From: Pisaster brevispinus
Taxonomy: Eukaryota; Echinodermata; Asteroidea; Forcipulatida; Asteriidae
Reading direction: 5' to 3'
DNA length: 64,000 nucleotides
NCBI GenBank assembly: GCA_023634235.1
Contig: JAMKCF010000001.1
Coordinates: forward strand, 9,240,758-9,304,757
This document shows positions 33,837 to 44,314 of the stretch, piece by piece. The notes under the pieces were generated by a model, which worked only from the letters and a program-made list of their open reading frames with translations, had not been told where the DNA came from and did not search any database. Both the position numbers and the translations under genes were made by a program. Numbering within the stretch: the stretch's first letter is position 1; each line of letters begins with the position of its first letter.

Positions 33837-33931
33837 CAGTCGACTCTCGTTAATACGATGTCCGCCGGACTGGCGCGTTTTCCTTGTATTATCCGAACCT
33901 CATTTAAACATAGCGCACTATGTACACGTAC
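33837..33931. mobile_element. pogo-like element fragment, opposite end
   Basis: Matches the reverse complement of the right end of the 13987-14727 element: CAGTCGACTCTCGTTAATAC, then a shared GTCCGCCGGACTGGCGCG-type block and GCGCACTAT. Preceded by TA at 33835. The distal part is lost. Confidence 0.8.
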
Positions 33932-36389
33932 TTAGCAAAACAGGAAAAATAAGGACTGACTTACATTAATTCATGAACAGTGTAGATTGAAGGTTAGCTA
34001 TGATTAACATGCTTGTTTGTTTCTATAACTGCCCCTTAAACCTTAACCATGCTCAAAGCAAAATCAGACATATTCAACAAGTTGCAGATGTTTGTTTGAG
34101 CTATCTTGTTGATTTTACTTTATCAAACAATCTAACTTGTTAATACAGTATACTGTTTTAAATGCAAAGGAGAAAATGCAACCAAGGACAACTAACTGCT
34201 CAACTGAATTGCCCAATATTGAGAAAAATCAGAATACATTTTTAGTGAAACGACTGCTCCCTTTAAACGTTAAATTTCATTTTCCCCCTACATTATCAAT
34301 GCTTTATTAATACATGTACTCATATGATTCACTATTCGTATGTAAAAGGATTCAAAGTCAGTTAACATTAATTGAAAAGTATTCAAAACTTCTGCTTTTC
34401 AATATTTTATGGTCCAGAAGAGTGATACAAATACTATAATTAAATATGCAAATGAGGCCCTAATATCCATTAGTTTGCTAATTTGTTTAGGTATTTCATT
34501 GCTAATGTAATTTTCTGTATTTCCTGAAAATTTGAAGTGAAAATATATTCATCACAACATAGCCGTAGCTAAGGAAACAAAACCTACCTTTTGTATGTGT
34601 TGCATTATTTGGTGTTATTTTCTTGTACTTAACTTTAAGGGCTATTATCTCAAAAACTATTTTGTATTATTTGGATAGACTCCATGACTTTTTAAGGCTG
34701 TGTATTATATTTTATTGGAAAGCTCTTGATCTACAGATTTCAGAAATACCAAAATCTAAACTTTGAAAATTTCCAACTTTATGCTCATTTTTGGGAGCGG
34801 GTCACATATTGCAGATATGCTGTGTCTAGTACCCATCTATCCAGGCACACAATACCTAATCGCGGATGATGCAAGATGCACTCAATATCCAGCTCGCTTT
34901 CATGTCATTTGTCGAACAGGATCAGTTTTTCTGGCAGCACTGTGACTCTGGCACTGTTGCCATGGCTTGGCACTCCCCACAGCTGCACCGAAACAAAACA
35001 GTACACAATGTATTACAAAGTACGTCACTAATATATTTCTGCCAAAGTGAGGACCAGTTACTACGATATGTAACCAAGACTCTGTCTGAACCATGTTAAC
35101 TGCTTTTGAAACTCAAGTTTCAAGGTTTGACTTTGAAACACCAAAAACATCCTTAAAGTAAAAACAACAGATGTGTGTCTAACACACATGTGCTAAATTG
35201 TAGGACAGAAGAGAATACTATCAAACAGAAATAAAATTCAACCAGAAAAGATGCAATGTCAGACCTCCACTTTTCACTCACGTCATAGTCCTTCAAACAT
35301 GTAAAATATAATCTTACCTGCCAATTAAGATTATGACGTTATTGGTTATAAACCGTGAAAATGGTGAAAAAGTTGAATTCGGATAGGCATCTTACCTTAT
35401 CATGCTTATGAGGACAGGAAAATAAGATGACAAAGGTTGCATTGTGGTGTCCCCCCTAAAGAATCTAAATACAGGGGGAGAGGCCACACACACAGGACAA
35501 CAATAGTCAGATAGTTATCCCTCTCCCACACTAGTCAATAGTAAACAATATTTTGATTTTTGTTTGCTTTCTAGACGTTCACACTGTTTAAACATTTGTT
35601 TTCCCTGCATAATAATTTACATGTATTATATTCGTAATTTACTTATCTTTGTGAGTTATAACTGTTTTTTCCAATTGTTGTTTCCAAGTCTGTTTTCTGG
35701 ATCCTTCTTTGTCGTACTGTGATCCAGAGCTGTCGTACTGTGATCCAGAGCCGCTGCTTTCGCAACGGTTCCCCTCCACCTCTGGCCCAGACATATGCGG
35801 GCGTGCTCCAAGCTCGAAAAAAAAAAGTTAAAAAAACAATGCTGTTAACAGCAACGTCAGTTAAGATGACCCAAATGCTTACTCTTTTGTTTACATGATT
35901 GAAGCATTATTTGGTTGTGATTGTTTTGAGATGATATGAGTAGTATATAATGTGTGTATGACCTGTTGACAGGTGGGTCATGACGCACAGTCCTGTGGGT
36001 CTTGTGGGTGTTCGATTGAGGGAGGGGAGATTTAACGTCTTTCCCAAACAAAAGGTTTAATAGTGTATTGGCATAATTTTGGTATGTTCGATAGAAAATT
36101 ATATATTAGTTTCTTATCTATGTTTTACTTCTTTATTGTAGGTACTGAAAGTGAAAGAGAAGACAGCAGCTTTTCAAAAAGTTACATCCCCTTATAAAAT
36201 TTCACTATAGTTTTATCATGATAACTAAGTATATTTTTACTTTAGTTTTACTGCAGTAAAACAGATTTATTGTTACAGTTTTACTTCAAGTTTAACATAC
36301 AATACATGCTTATCATGAACAGACGTATCTAGTGCCAGCTCCGTGAGAACCTAATCAAATCTCAATTTTTCTCAATCTCCTTATTTTTA
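33932..36389. other. no gene recognised; AT-rich spacer with a 21-bp tandem duplication
   Basis: Mostly AT-rich. A 21-bp unit beginning TGTCGTACTGTGATCC is repeated twice, 35710-35730 and 35731-35751. A perfect palindrome GTTTTACTGCAGTAAAAC lies at about 36245-36262. Open frames at 34763-35099 have no recognised motif; an exon of unknown type there cannot be excluded. Confidence 0.4.
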
Positions 36390-37286
36390 TTGATCATTTT
36401 ATCTACGCTTAATAAACAAACATCCTGCCAATTTATCCTTCCTGCTCAGTCTCCAATATCATCATGCAACCAAGAAAGGAGAAAAAAAAGATCTGTTCCA
36501 AGTGAGCTATCGACCTCCAGTGGTCCCGCGCCTAGATCGTCAGGTGACCAGTGGCCTGCCAGTACCCCAAGTTCTTCGGCCAGTGAGATCGCTGGTTTGC
36601 GGCAGGACATCATGGGCTTGGCAGCTGATCTTCATAGTAAGCTTAACAAAGTCAATACAAATCTGCTAGACCTTCAAACCAGAATGGAGAAAATGGAAAC
36701 CAATCATGAAGAGATGGAGAAATCCCTTGACTTTACATCGAAAAACCATCGAAGATATTCAAAAGAAATTTTTTTGATGTCCGACGATCTGTCCAAAATG
36801 GCGTCGCAAATGAAAGAAGCCCAAACGTAGATTGCCCAGCTGGAAAGAGGCTGATCTACACCTTGAACGCTACTCCCGAGGGTTCAATCTACGATTGGGC
36901 GGTATACCAGAATCTGTGAACGAGAGCCTGTCCATACTCCTTTCAGAAGGTGAGAGAGAGACCAAATTTAGCATGACGGACATAAAATACAGAACGCACA
37001 TCGGTCTGGTCGCGCACCCAAAGCTTCTGAGATGTCGCAGTAACCTCGCCACATCCTTGTCAAGTTTCTCTACTGACCCGAATGTCTCGCAATCTTGAAG
37101 CACACCAAATCTTCTTTAAGCAACACTGGTGTGTTTGTACATCAAGACTTGCCTATCACCGATCTTGTGAAGAAGAGATCAATGAGAGTACTCATGAAGA
37201 ACGCGTATGATTCTGGACACAAAGTCGTATGCCGAAATGGCAATCTCTTCATAGACGGAAAAAAGCACACTGCGTCTGCCAAGTAG
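36390..37286 (+). pseudogene. LINE B ORF1 (L1-ORF1-type)
   Basis: A Ser/Pro-rich N-terminus, then a heptad-rich coiled coil (I-A-G-L-R-Q-D through E-E-M-E-K-S-L-D), then L-E-R-Y-S-R-G-F-N-L-R-L-G-G-I-P, as in LINE A. After shifts near 36830 and 37090 it continues with H-Q-D-L-P-I-T-D-L-V-K-K-R-S and ends G-K-K-H-T-A-S-A-K at the stop 37284. The start codon is uncertain. Confidence 0.65.
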
Positions 37287-37639
37287 TCTACAAAAATACA
37301 AAATTTTCCCCATGGACATCTCGGACACTAAAGCTTGTAAAGTAACTAACTACAACTACTTGTGATTCTCTTGATTCAATGTACATAATGTCTCACTGTA
37401 GTGTTTGTTTGTTTGTTTATAATCGTCATGGATATGTGTACTGCTGACTTTAAACATTCCACAGCTGTAGAAAGGCATTCCTTTGATGAGGGTTGTTTAG
37501 CACTTTCAAATGACTCCCATTCGCCTGTGTTTGAGTAGTTGTGAAGTATGTAACCAACACATTTCATTTTTCCAACATGCACAGCCATTTAATCACCTTG
37601 GTGCAATCAAGATTTCCTATTAGCTCTCCTAAAATTGAA

Positions 37640-38726
37640 AACATCACAGAATCGATACTCGGAGACACTCAGATATGCACTTCAATCCACTTTGGTCGCG
37701 ACTGACATTGATCCTGATGAAAACTTCTCTGGTATACACAATCAACCATCTGACTACTTGTTCAGTGATCAGTTCAATGCAATGTACATCAAACATGGTA
37801 TCAAAGCAGCTTCTCCACCTTTCATTTGAATGCCAGAAGCTTTCACAAAACTTTTATGCCATTGGCGACTATCTTAGTCCTCTGAACATTGATTTTTCAG
37901 TTCTTGGTTTTACTGAAACTTGGCTCCACAAACATAATCCACCATATGAACTAACAGGCTACAGTTTTCTTGGTAAGAACAGGGCTAAAAAAAGAGGTAG
38001 AGGAGTTACTTTGTATATTCATTATTCGCTTACTTTTAAAAAGAGGGATGACTTATTCATACACGGTGATATCTGTGAGTTAATGTTCATCGAAATATCT
38101 TCTCCTGGTCGCAAAAATATTATTGCAGGGATGTGTTATACACGCCACCCTCAGTCAACCCTGCTGATTTTATTTAATTTGTTGATGGCCTTTTACACTT
38201 AATTAATCAGAAAGACAAGCTCACCCTTTTTAGTGAGTGATTTTATTATGAATATTCTGCAATATGAATCTAGTCAGGCCACTCATGACTTTGTGAACAG
38301 TTTGTTTAGCAGTTACCAACTTCAATTGATTAACACACCCACCCGGATCACAGAAACCACTGCTACCCTTATTGATAACATCATTTTTAACAACATTGAC
38401 TTAAATATTTCCGGTGGAATCCTGTTTGCCGACATTACTGATCATTTACCAGTGTTTCAAATATCAACATTTAGTACTCACCAAACTCCATCGAAATCTG
38501 ATCTACAAGAAAGGAGATCAATACTTCTAAAATTGACTCTTTATCGAATGAACTGAGCAAATTTAACTGGAACTATGTATTATCCAGCGAGGACACTAAT
38601 GGAGCTTTCAATATGTTCCATTCAGATTTTTCTCAACTTTACGATAAGTGTTTCCAAGCCAAGAAAGTTGAAGCTACTGTTGTAAGAAAAATGTTGGATG
38701 ACTGCTGGTTTCATTAAATCTGTTAA
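37640..38726 (+). pseudogene. LINE B ORF2, endonuclease part
   Basis: L-G-F-T-E-T-W-L and a G-R-G-V-T-L-Y-I block (normally G-G-G-V) lie in 37675-38202. The stretch to 38240 is frameshifted with stops. 38233-38556 has P-T-R-I-T-E-T-T-A-T-L-I-D-N and I-T-D-H-L-P-V. The rest runs in broken frames to the MITE at 38727. The frame K-S-V-K at 38716 continues as Y-K-H-K-L-Y after the MITE. Confidence 0.7.
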
Positions 38727-39552
38727 AACCCTTGTGTGTGTGGTAGGTCCCCAGAGACCTCCGAACTATTTTGGCCTTCCAAGGGTGTGTGATGCCCCCT
38801 CCTGTAGTTTAACATTGTCATATTTCATATCCCATGAATTTTTGACATCTTAGTGACTTCTTTACATGCCCAGTTGTTGTCTACGATTACCTTAGCCTTG
38901 ATTTGTTTTGTTTAATTAATTTTTAATTAAATTTTGTCTTATTATTTAGAGGCAAATCATAAATAATTTTGGGTTGAACAAAGTGAAATAATAAAGAACA
39001 AAGAGTTTTAAGTTTCGTGTTTGTGTTATATTTTTGTATTAGCCTGACAAATTGTTAACACTCTGTTCACCACACAATACAGCCCTAAACTCCCTGTAAT
39101 AATATTGCAAGCATGAATAGCCAAACTGTTTATCTCTTGCTCTGGCAGAGGGGGGGGGGGGGGGGGGAGGGTGGGGGTGAGTGGTAGACTTCCACATCCA
39201 GTAGGCAAGACATGAACAGCCAAGCCTGATAAGAGAACAGACATGCTAAAGAGATTGTTTCATTTATCAAAGGGTTAGATCTGGGTAGATCTGGGTAGCT
39301 CTGTGTTTAGTGCAGTGGTATACCAGATTTTCTGTACATTTGTGTGCCAGGAACAAATTTCACAGCCCATAAAAAGAAATACACAACTCTGGGAACTGAC
39401 ACCCCCCCCCCCCCCCATCTAAGATATACGGAATGGTCCTGTCTGGGATATCCTGGATGATCAAGTCCCTCCGGGCTTTGCAAGTGAAACAAAAAACAAG
39501 AAAGACTTAAAATCTGCCATCCAACACTGGAGGACTCCCTCACAAAAGGGTT
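38727..39552. mobile_element. TTAA-flanked MITE, 826 bp (piggyBac-type)
   Basis: TTAA at 38723-38726 and 39553-39556. Termini AACCCTTGTGTG and, reversed, AACCCTTTTGTG (11 of 12). Excision restores the LINE B reading frame exactly. The inside holds a G-run of about 20 at 39149-39168 and a C17 run at 39401-39417. A stop-free stretch at about 39430-39552 runs out through the right end; I do not recognise it. Confidence 0.75.
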
Positions 39553-39900
39553 TTAAATACAAGCATAAATTGTACAACGAAATGCTTAACCATCGCTCGG
39601 CGTCTAACAAATGTAAATTCATCCTGTATCGCAATCAACTTTATACTTTAAGCAAGAAATGTAAAATTAATTACTACGCTGATAAATCCAACAATGCCAG
39701 GAACAATGTTAAGAAAACCTGGAGTATTATCAAAACTATTATCAATAAGAACGCTGCAACCAATTGTTCGAAGATTAAGATTAACCAGAATGGAAGGGCT
39801 GACTACCAAACCTAACGAGAAAGCCACTGCGTTTAACAATTACTTCACTAGCATTGGCCCTACTTTGACCAGCTCAATACTTCAGCCCAATGTGCAATTC
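39553..39900 (+). pseudogene. LINE B ORF2, linker between endonuclease and RT
   Basis: Continues Y-K-H-K-L-Y-N-E-M-L-N-H-R and K-K-T-W-S-I-I-K. After a shift near 39790 it gives A-F-N-N-Y-F-T-S-I-G-P, a standard segment ahead of the RT. It is interrupted by the (AATTC)n-type tail of the Rex1 element at 39903. Confidence 0.7.
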
Positions 39901-40095
39901 AGTTCAATTCAATTCAATTCAATTCAAATAATCTTTATTTTGTCCCCAAAAGGATAAGTCAAATGCTCGCATACAGTAAAAACATTGAAACATTAAAAAC
40001 ATTAAAATCAGTTTTAAGGGCATATACAATTACAAGAAAACACACTAAAAGCGATAAGTGTTATAAGAAAGGAAAATACCCGCTGACTGGACGAT

Positions 40096-43064
40096 TCAAT
40101 TTATGTTTAATGTTTGAGAGTAAGATTGTGTTGTGTTATTGCACGAGGGATAAAGGAGGATGGGTATTGATTTGTCGCACCATTGCATACGACCAGACCT
40201 TGGGATTAGCTGGCTGGCAAGCGCATCATGAAGCGGATGGTTTGTGTCATTCAGTAGCACAGTTAGCTTGCCAGCTGACAGATCATCATATGCTGTGTCT
40301 ACTATTGGCCACGACTCCCAAAAAATCCTTCCTGTTGCTTTGTTAATTAAATCTATCAATCTTTTTCACTCCTCCCAACATTTCCACTCCAACAGATCAA
40401 GCAGTGGCCCCAAACACTAGCAATCATTGTCATAAAAAGTTGCAAAAATTTTACGATTGACATGAAGAAAGTTCAATTTCCTGAGGCAGAACATGCGAAA
40501 AATGGTTGTTGGAGTGGGCGTGGACATGGGAGACAAAATATATTCCTAAGGTAATTCCCACCTAGAAGGACGTGTGCACAAGTGCATAGGCAATCTGTAT
40601 TGTTTTAATAGGTGTGTACAAACGAATGGGGTTTTGAATGTATACATGTCAATGGGGAGTGCCGTTGGCATTTATGTTTTTATGTTATTTTAACAAAATA
40701 ATAAAAAGTGCCCACCGCTACTGCACCCTTGCGTGACACAGGGTTAAAGGACACGACATTTCAGAAGACCGACAATCTGATGTATATAATGAAAAAAAGG
40801 AAAGGAGCTAGAACTGTACCTTGTGGAGCACCAGTATTTGAATGAGTCAAACTAGATTGTGTGTCTGCAGCATTAATTTTAACAAACTGAGAACGATTTG
40901 TCAAGTAATTTAAAGTGAGCATATAATTTATCCAACACTTAAAATAGCATCACTACAACTGCGCTTTCCCTGATAGTCCAGTGGCTTAGGGCAAATTTTT
41001 GGCAAAATCGTGACACGCTGGATGAAGCACAACATTTTGTAGTTATTCTATAGGTCCCATAGGATCATTCTAGAGGGGGTGCCTGGTTTGGCTGACATAG
41101 GTCAAGGTCAGGCTGAGGTCAAAGTTCATGTGGTATTATAAAACTGCCTATCAATTTTCACCAACAAAGGGCCGCTTCTGCATATCATTAAAACTTATAA
41201 CAAATGACCATGCAGCTTCTATTTCAGACACTCAGGCAGAGCTATGGGGAAAAAAGTTGATCACTTTAGTTTACTGACCTGGAGGTGACAGACCGGGCAT
41301 CATCCTCTAATATAATTCTATGCGACCCCTAAAACAAGTGTGCAAAGTTTGGTGCTTTAATCCGGCGTAAGACACCGGACTATGATAGGCGAATTGCATT
41401 GGGTCCAGAAAGCCAGATACAAAATCAAACAAAACATTCTTAAACAATCTTTTACACACTTTCATTGGTATGGCTGATAAAGCCACTCGCCTGAACTCAT
41501 TCATGCATGTAACGATAGAATTCTTTGGGATAGGAATAATACGTGAGCACCTCCAAAGTTGTGGAATACACTGGGTAATGTTTCTAGAAAGCCGACTCGA
41601 ACATGATTGTAAAACTTTTGGGGAAATTCCATCTGGTCCAGCGGCCTTAAACGTAATAATTTTTTTAAACTGACAGCACTCGTCTTGCTCGGAAACACTC
41701 AGCTCATAAGGATCTAAATAATTTTGAAGTATACCATGAATGTTATGAACCTCAACATGGAAATCATATTGATAAAAAAAAACGGTTATAAAATTCATTC
41801 AACTGAATTGCCTAGTAATTGTTTATTTTTCTTGGATTCATTCGAATACCCACTCATAAGTCTCAATCCCTCCAACACCCTTTTCATAATATTGTTCTGA
41901 GTCAGTCTTTTCAATCTTGTTCTTATATCTAGCTTTCTCTGCCCTGAAGATACGCTTCAGTTCCTTTTAAATCCCTTTAGGCTGCATTTTGTCACCGAAG
42001 ATCTGCTTCTCCTGTTAATCACATTTTTAACTTCCTTTTTCACCCAGGGTTTGTTATTTTGGTAGATTTTTACCTCCTTCGTGGAAATGACATTTTTGTA
42101 CAAAAGTTAATGTAGCTGCTAACTGTGTCTACAAGATCATTCAAATCAGGGTTGGCCTCAATAAATACATTCCAGTACGTGCACTCTAATGATGCTTGCA
42201 ATTCACTCAAGGAACCTCTATTCCATTGTTGAACCGACACAATCTTTGGTTTCTGACATTGCACTAGTGGTCGATACTTTGGTAGCAGAAACACTAAATT
42301 GTGGTCTGCTTGACCCAGCTGAGGGAGAGGGGAGGCAGTATATTCGCTCCTTTGACGTTCAAGTAGAATAAATCGAGGGTTGCTGTACCACATGTAGGGC
42401 AGTTGACATATTGGTTGTATTGAACACTGCTCTTCTTTAAAGAGGCATGATTGAAATCGTCATTAATGATAACCATGGCATCTGGGTAAGATCGTTCAAT
42501 ATCATGAATAGCTGAACACAATTCATTGGCACCCTGCTTGGCAACTGACTGGTTAGGAATGTGTATCGTTCAACACACAACACATTCCCGGGGTAGGTAG
42601 TATGGGCATAAACTGATCGTCAAAATTTCCAAGTTTGGGGAACATGCATGGCATTTAATCACTGCATTGTTTGGATGACACCATTTCTCATTAATGTACA
42701 AACTAACTCCACCACCACAAGCTTTTTCTGTGTTGTTCAAGTTCCTATCTCCTCGTAGCATTTTAATCCCATTTATTGCCACATGCTCATTACGGTCAAT
42801 ATCCTTCCGCCATGTTTCAGTGAATGACGTAAGAGAAATGTTTCTGTAATTATGTAGATACCGGGTATTTGCTTGAAGTTCATCACTCTTATTTCTCAAT
42901 GATTTTACATTGCCAATTATAACTGAGGGTAAAAATGGTCTGAACCTACGTTTTCGTATAAGTCTCTTTACCCCACCAACTTTGCCTCGTTTTTGATGTC
43001 GCATACCTTTTGGCAAGTCCAGATTCAATAGCCAAGCATTGTCATGCAAATGCAAGACGTCCAT
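40096..43064 (-). pseudogene. Rex1 (II) endonuclease and RT remnants
   Basis: Sense order: a basic linker and I-I-G-N-V-K-S-L-R-N-K-S-D-E-L, F-T-E-T-W, G-G-G-V-S-L-Y-I (43064-42570). Then the D-F-N-H block (42521-42294), the linker (42393-42070), and RT with G-P-D-G, A-L-S-A-I-P-M-K and D-P-M-Q-F-A-Y (41798-41307). After the MITE come F-L-T-N-R-S-Q and G-A-P-Q-G-T-V-L-A-P (about 40960-40830). The catalytic Y-A-D-D segment is not recognisable. The last piece 40359-40096 has a H-P-L-H-D-A-L-A-S-Q-L-I-P-R-S-G end. Many shifts. Confidence 0.7.
40969..41389. mobile_element. MITE, about 421 bp, in the Rex1 (II) RT
   Basis: CCTGATAGTCCAGTGGCTTA at 40969 and, reversed, CCTATCATAGTCCGGTGTCTTA-type sequence at 41389 are imperfect inverted ends. 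The Rex1 protein breaks after Q-F-A-Y and resumes with a G-K-R-S-C-S-D-A-I-L frame across it. The target duplication is unclear, possibly a short TAT. Confidence 0.5.
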
Positions 43065-43302
43065 ATCGTGCAGCTCTGCAGCAGAGTATCAAATTGTTTG
43101 TTGGCAACAAAAAAACAAAAATTTTACACAATCCAAATGTTGAAACTAGTAGTAACAAACATAGGCCCAGGCACAAACATTTAATACTTCTGTTAGTGAC
43201 ATCCAAGTTGGTATTGAGATCTGAAAACATAAAAACAGTTTTAAAAAAAGCACAGAGACAAAGTGCGAGCTGTGTCGCCACATGAGCAGCGCCACATAGC
43301 TT

Positions 43303-44314
43303 TTAAATCTCTGAAGAGTGGTAAGAGCTCGGAATACGATGAAATCATTCCAAATGGGCATATATCTGTCATTGGGTACGTCAGCATTCCATTGTGTCAT
43401 CTCTTTAACTTGTCTTTTTCTAAAGGTGTCTATGGTGACGCTAATTCATAAGAATGGTGATCATTGTAAACTGGCTTACTTTAGACCCATATCCGTGTTT
43501 GTCAGTGTTTTCAAAAATACTCAATTGTCTACATTAGAACGAGTGCCTTTTAAAATATATTCAATGTTTTGTTCGGTCATACTAATTAGCGTCAACAGGC
43601 CCATTTCAGGACAACTCAAAGACAACTCAAGGACAACTCAAGACAACAAGTTTAAAATACCATCAAATACAATGGTTGTAATCAGAGTGTATCTGGAAAC
43701 ACGTTTAAAACTGACTGGAACCATCGTGCATACATATTCTTCACGGGAAAAAATGTTGTTTTTTTTCGTAAAAATAGTCAACTTTCTCCGTCCGTAGAAT
43801 TGGCCGACGTGATGCTATTGCGCTTGCGCAATGACTTTGGACCGCACCATTATGATATGGGTGGGTTTGTGTCACGTCGGCCAAATGGGCCTGTTGACGC
43901 TAATTAGTACAACTCATTTTGTTCAATGGCCAGTATGGGTTTAGAAGCAACCATTCAACGGGGTATGGCACTTATTGACATGGTCAATAAAATCATCAAA
44001 GGCCTTGAGACTAACTCCAGTTCTTTGGGAATATTTTTAGACCCCTCCAAAGCCTTTGACACGATCAATTATGGCATTCTTTTACATAAATTAAGTTACT
44101 ATGGTATAAGGGGCACTCCGTTTGACTGGTTTGCTAGCTATCTCTACAACAGAAGTCAGTATACTAGAATTGGTCGCTCTAACTCTGCTACTGACAGTTA
44201 TTTGTGGTAATACCTCAAGGTTCACTTCTCGGCCAGTTGTTATTCTATTTGCTGATGACACTAATGCTTTTTATTCTGACAATAATGCTACTCTTGCTGC
44301 CATTATTAACAATA
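43303..44314 (+). pseudogene. LINE B ORF2, RT core (interrupted)
   Basis: K-S-G-K-S-S and P-L-C-H-L-F-N-L-S-F-S-K-G-V start the RT. H-K-N-G-D-H-C-K-L-A-Y-F-R-P-I-S-V follows. After the 310-bp MITE: Y-G-F-R-S-N-H-S-T, L-G-I-F-L-D-P-S-K-A-F-D-T-I-N (motif A) and V-I-L-F-A-D-D-T-N-A-F-Y (catalytic pair intact). Part of the G-V-P-Q-G region is damaged near 44205. It stops at the RTE target site, 44302-44314. Confidence 0.75.
43590..43899. mobile_element. 310-bp MITE with 17-bp perfect TIRs
   Basis: CGTCAACAGGCCCATTT at 43590-43606 is exactly inverted at 43883-43899. CTAATTAG occurs on both sides (43582-43589, 43900-43907), an 8-bp duplication that is itself a palindrome. An 8-bp duplication fits hAT or P-type elements, but the termini match neither clearly. 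The interior has a GACAACTCAA-type triplicate at 43611-43640. Confidence 0.85.

Larger units (their letters stand above)
39903..43294 (-). mobile_element. Rex1-type LINE (II), nested in LINE B
   Basis: Its minus-strand 3' end carries a (GAATT)n tail (39903-39927). The 5' end reads GTGGCGCTGCTCATGTGGCG in sense, matching the 5' end of Rex1 (I) at 12883. It is more decayed than Rex1 (I) and carries its own MITE at 40969-41389. LINE B resumes at about 43303. Confidence 0.75.

Noticed and set aside
36245..36262. perfect 18-bp palindrome as operator
   Set aside because: Isolated in AT-rich DNA of a metazoan; no gene context supports a regulatory role.
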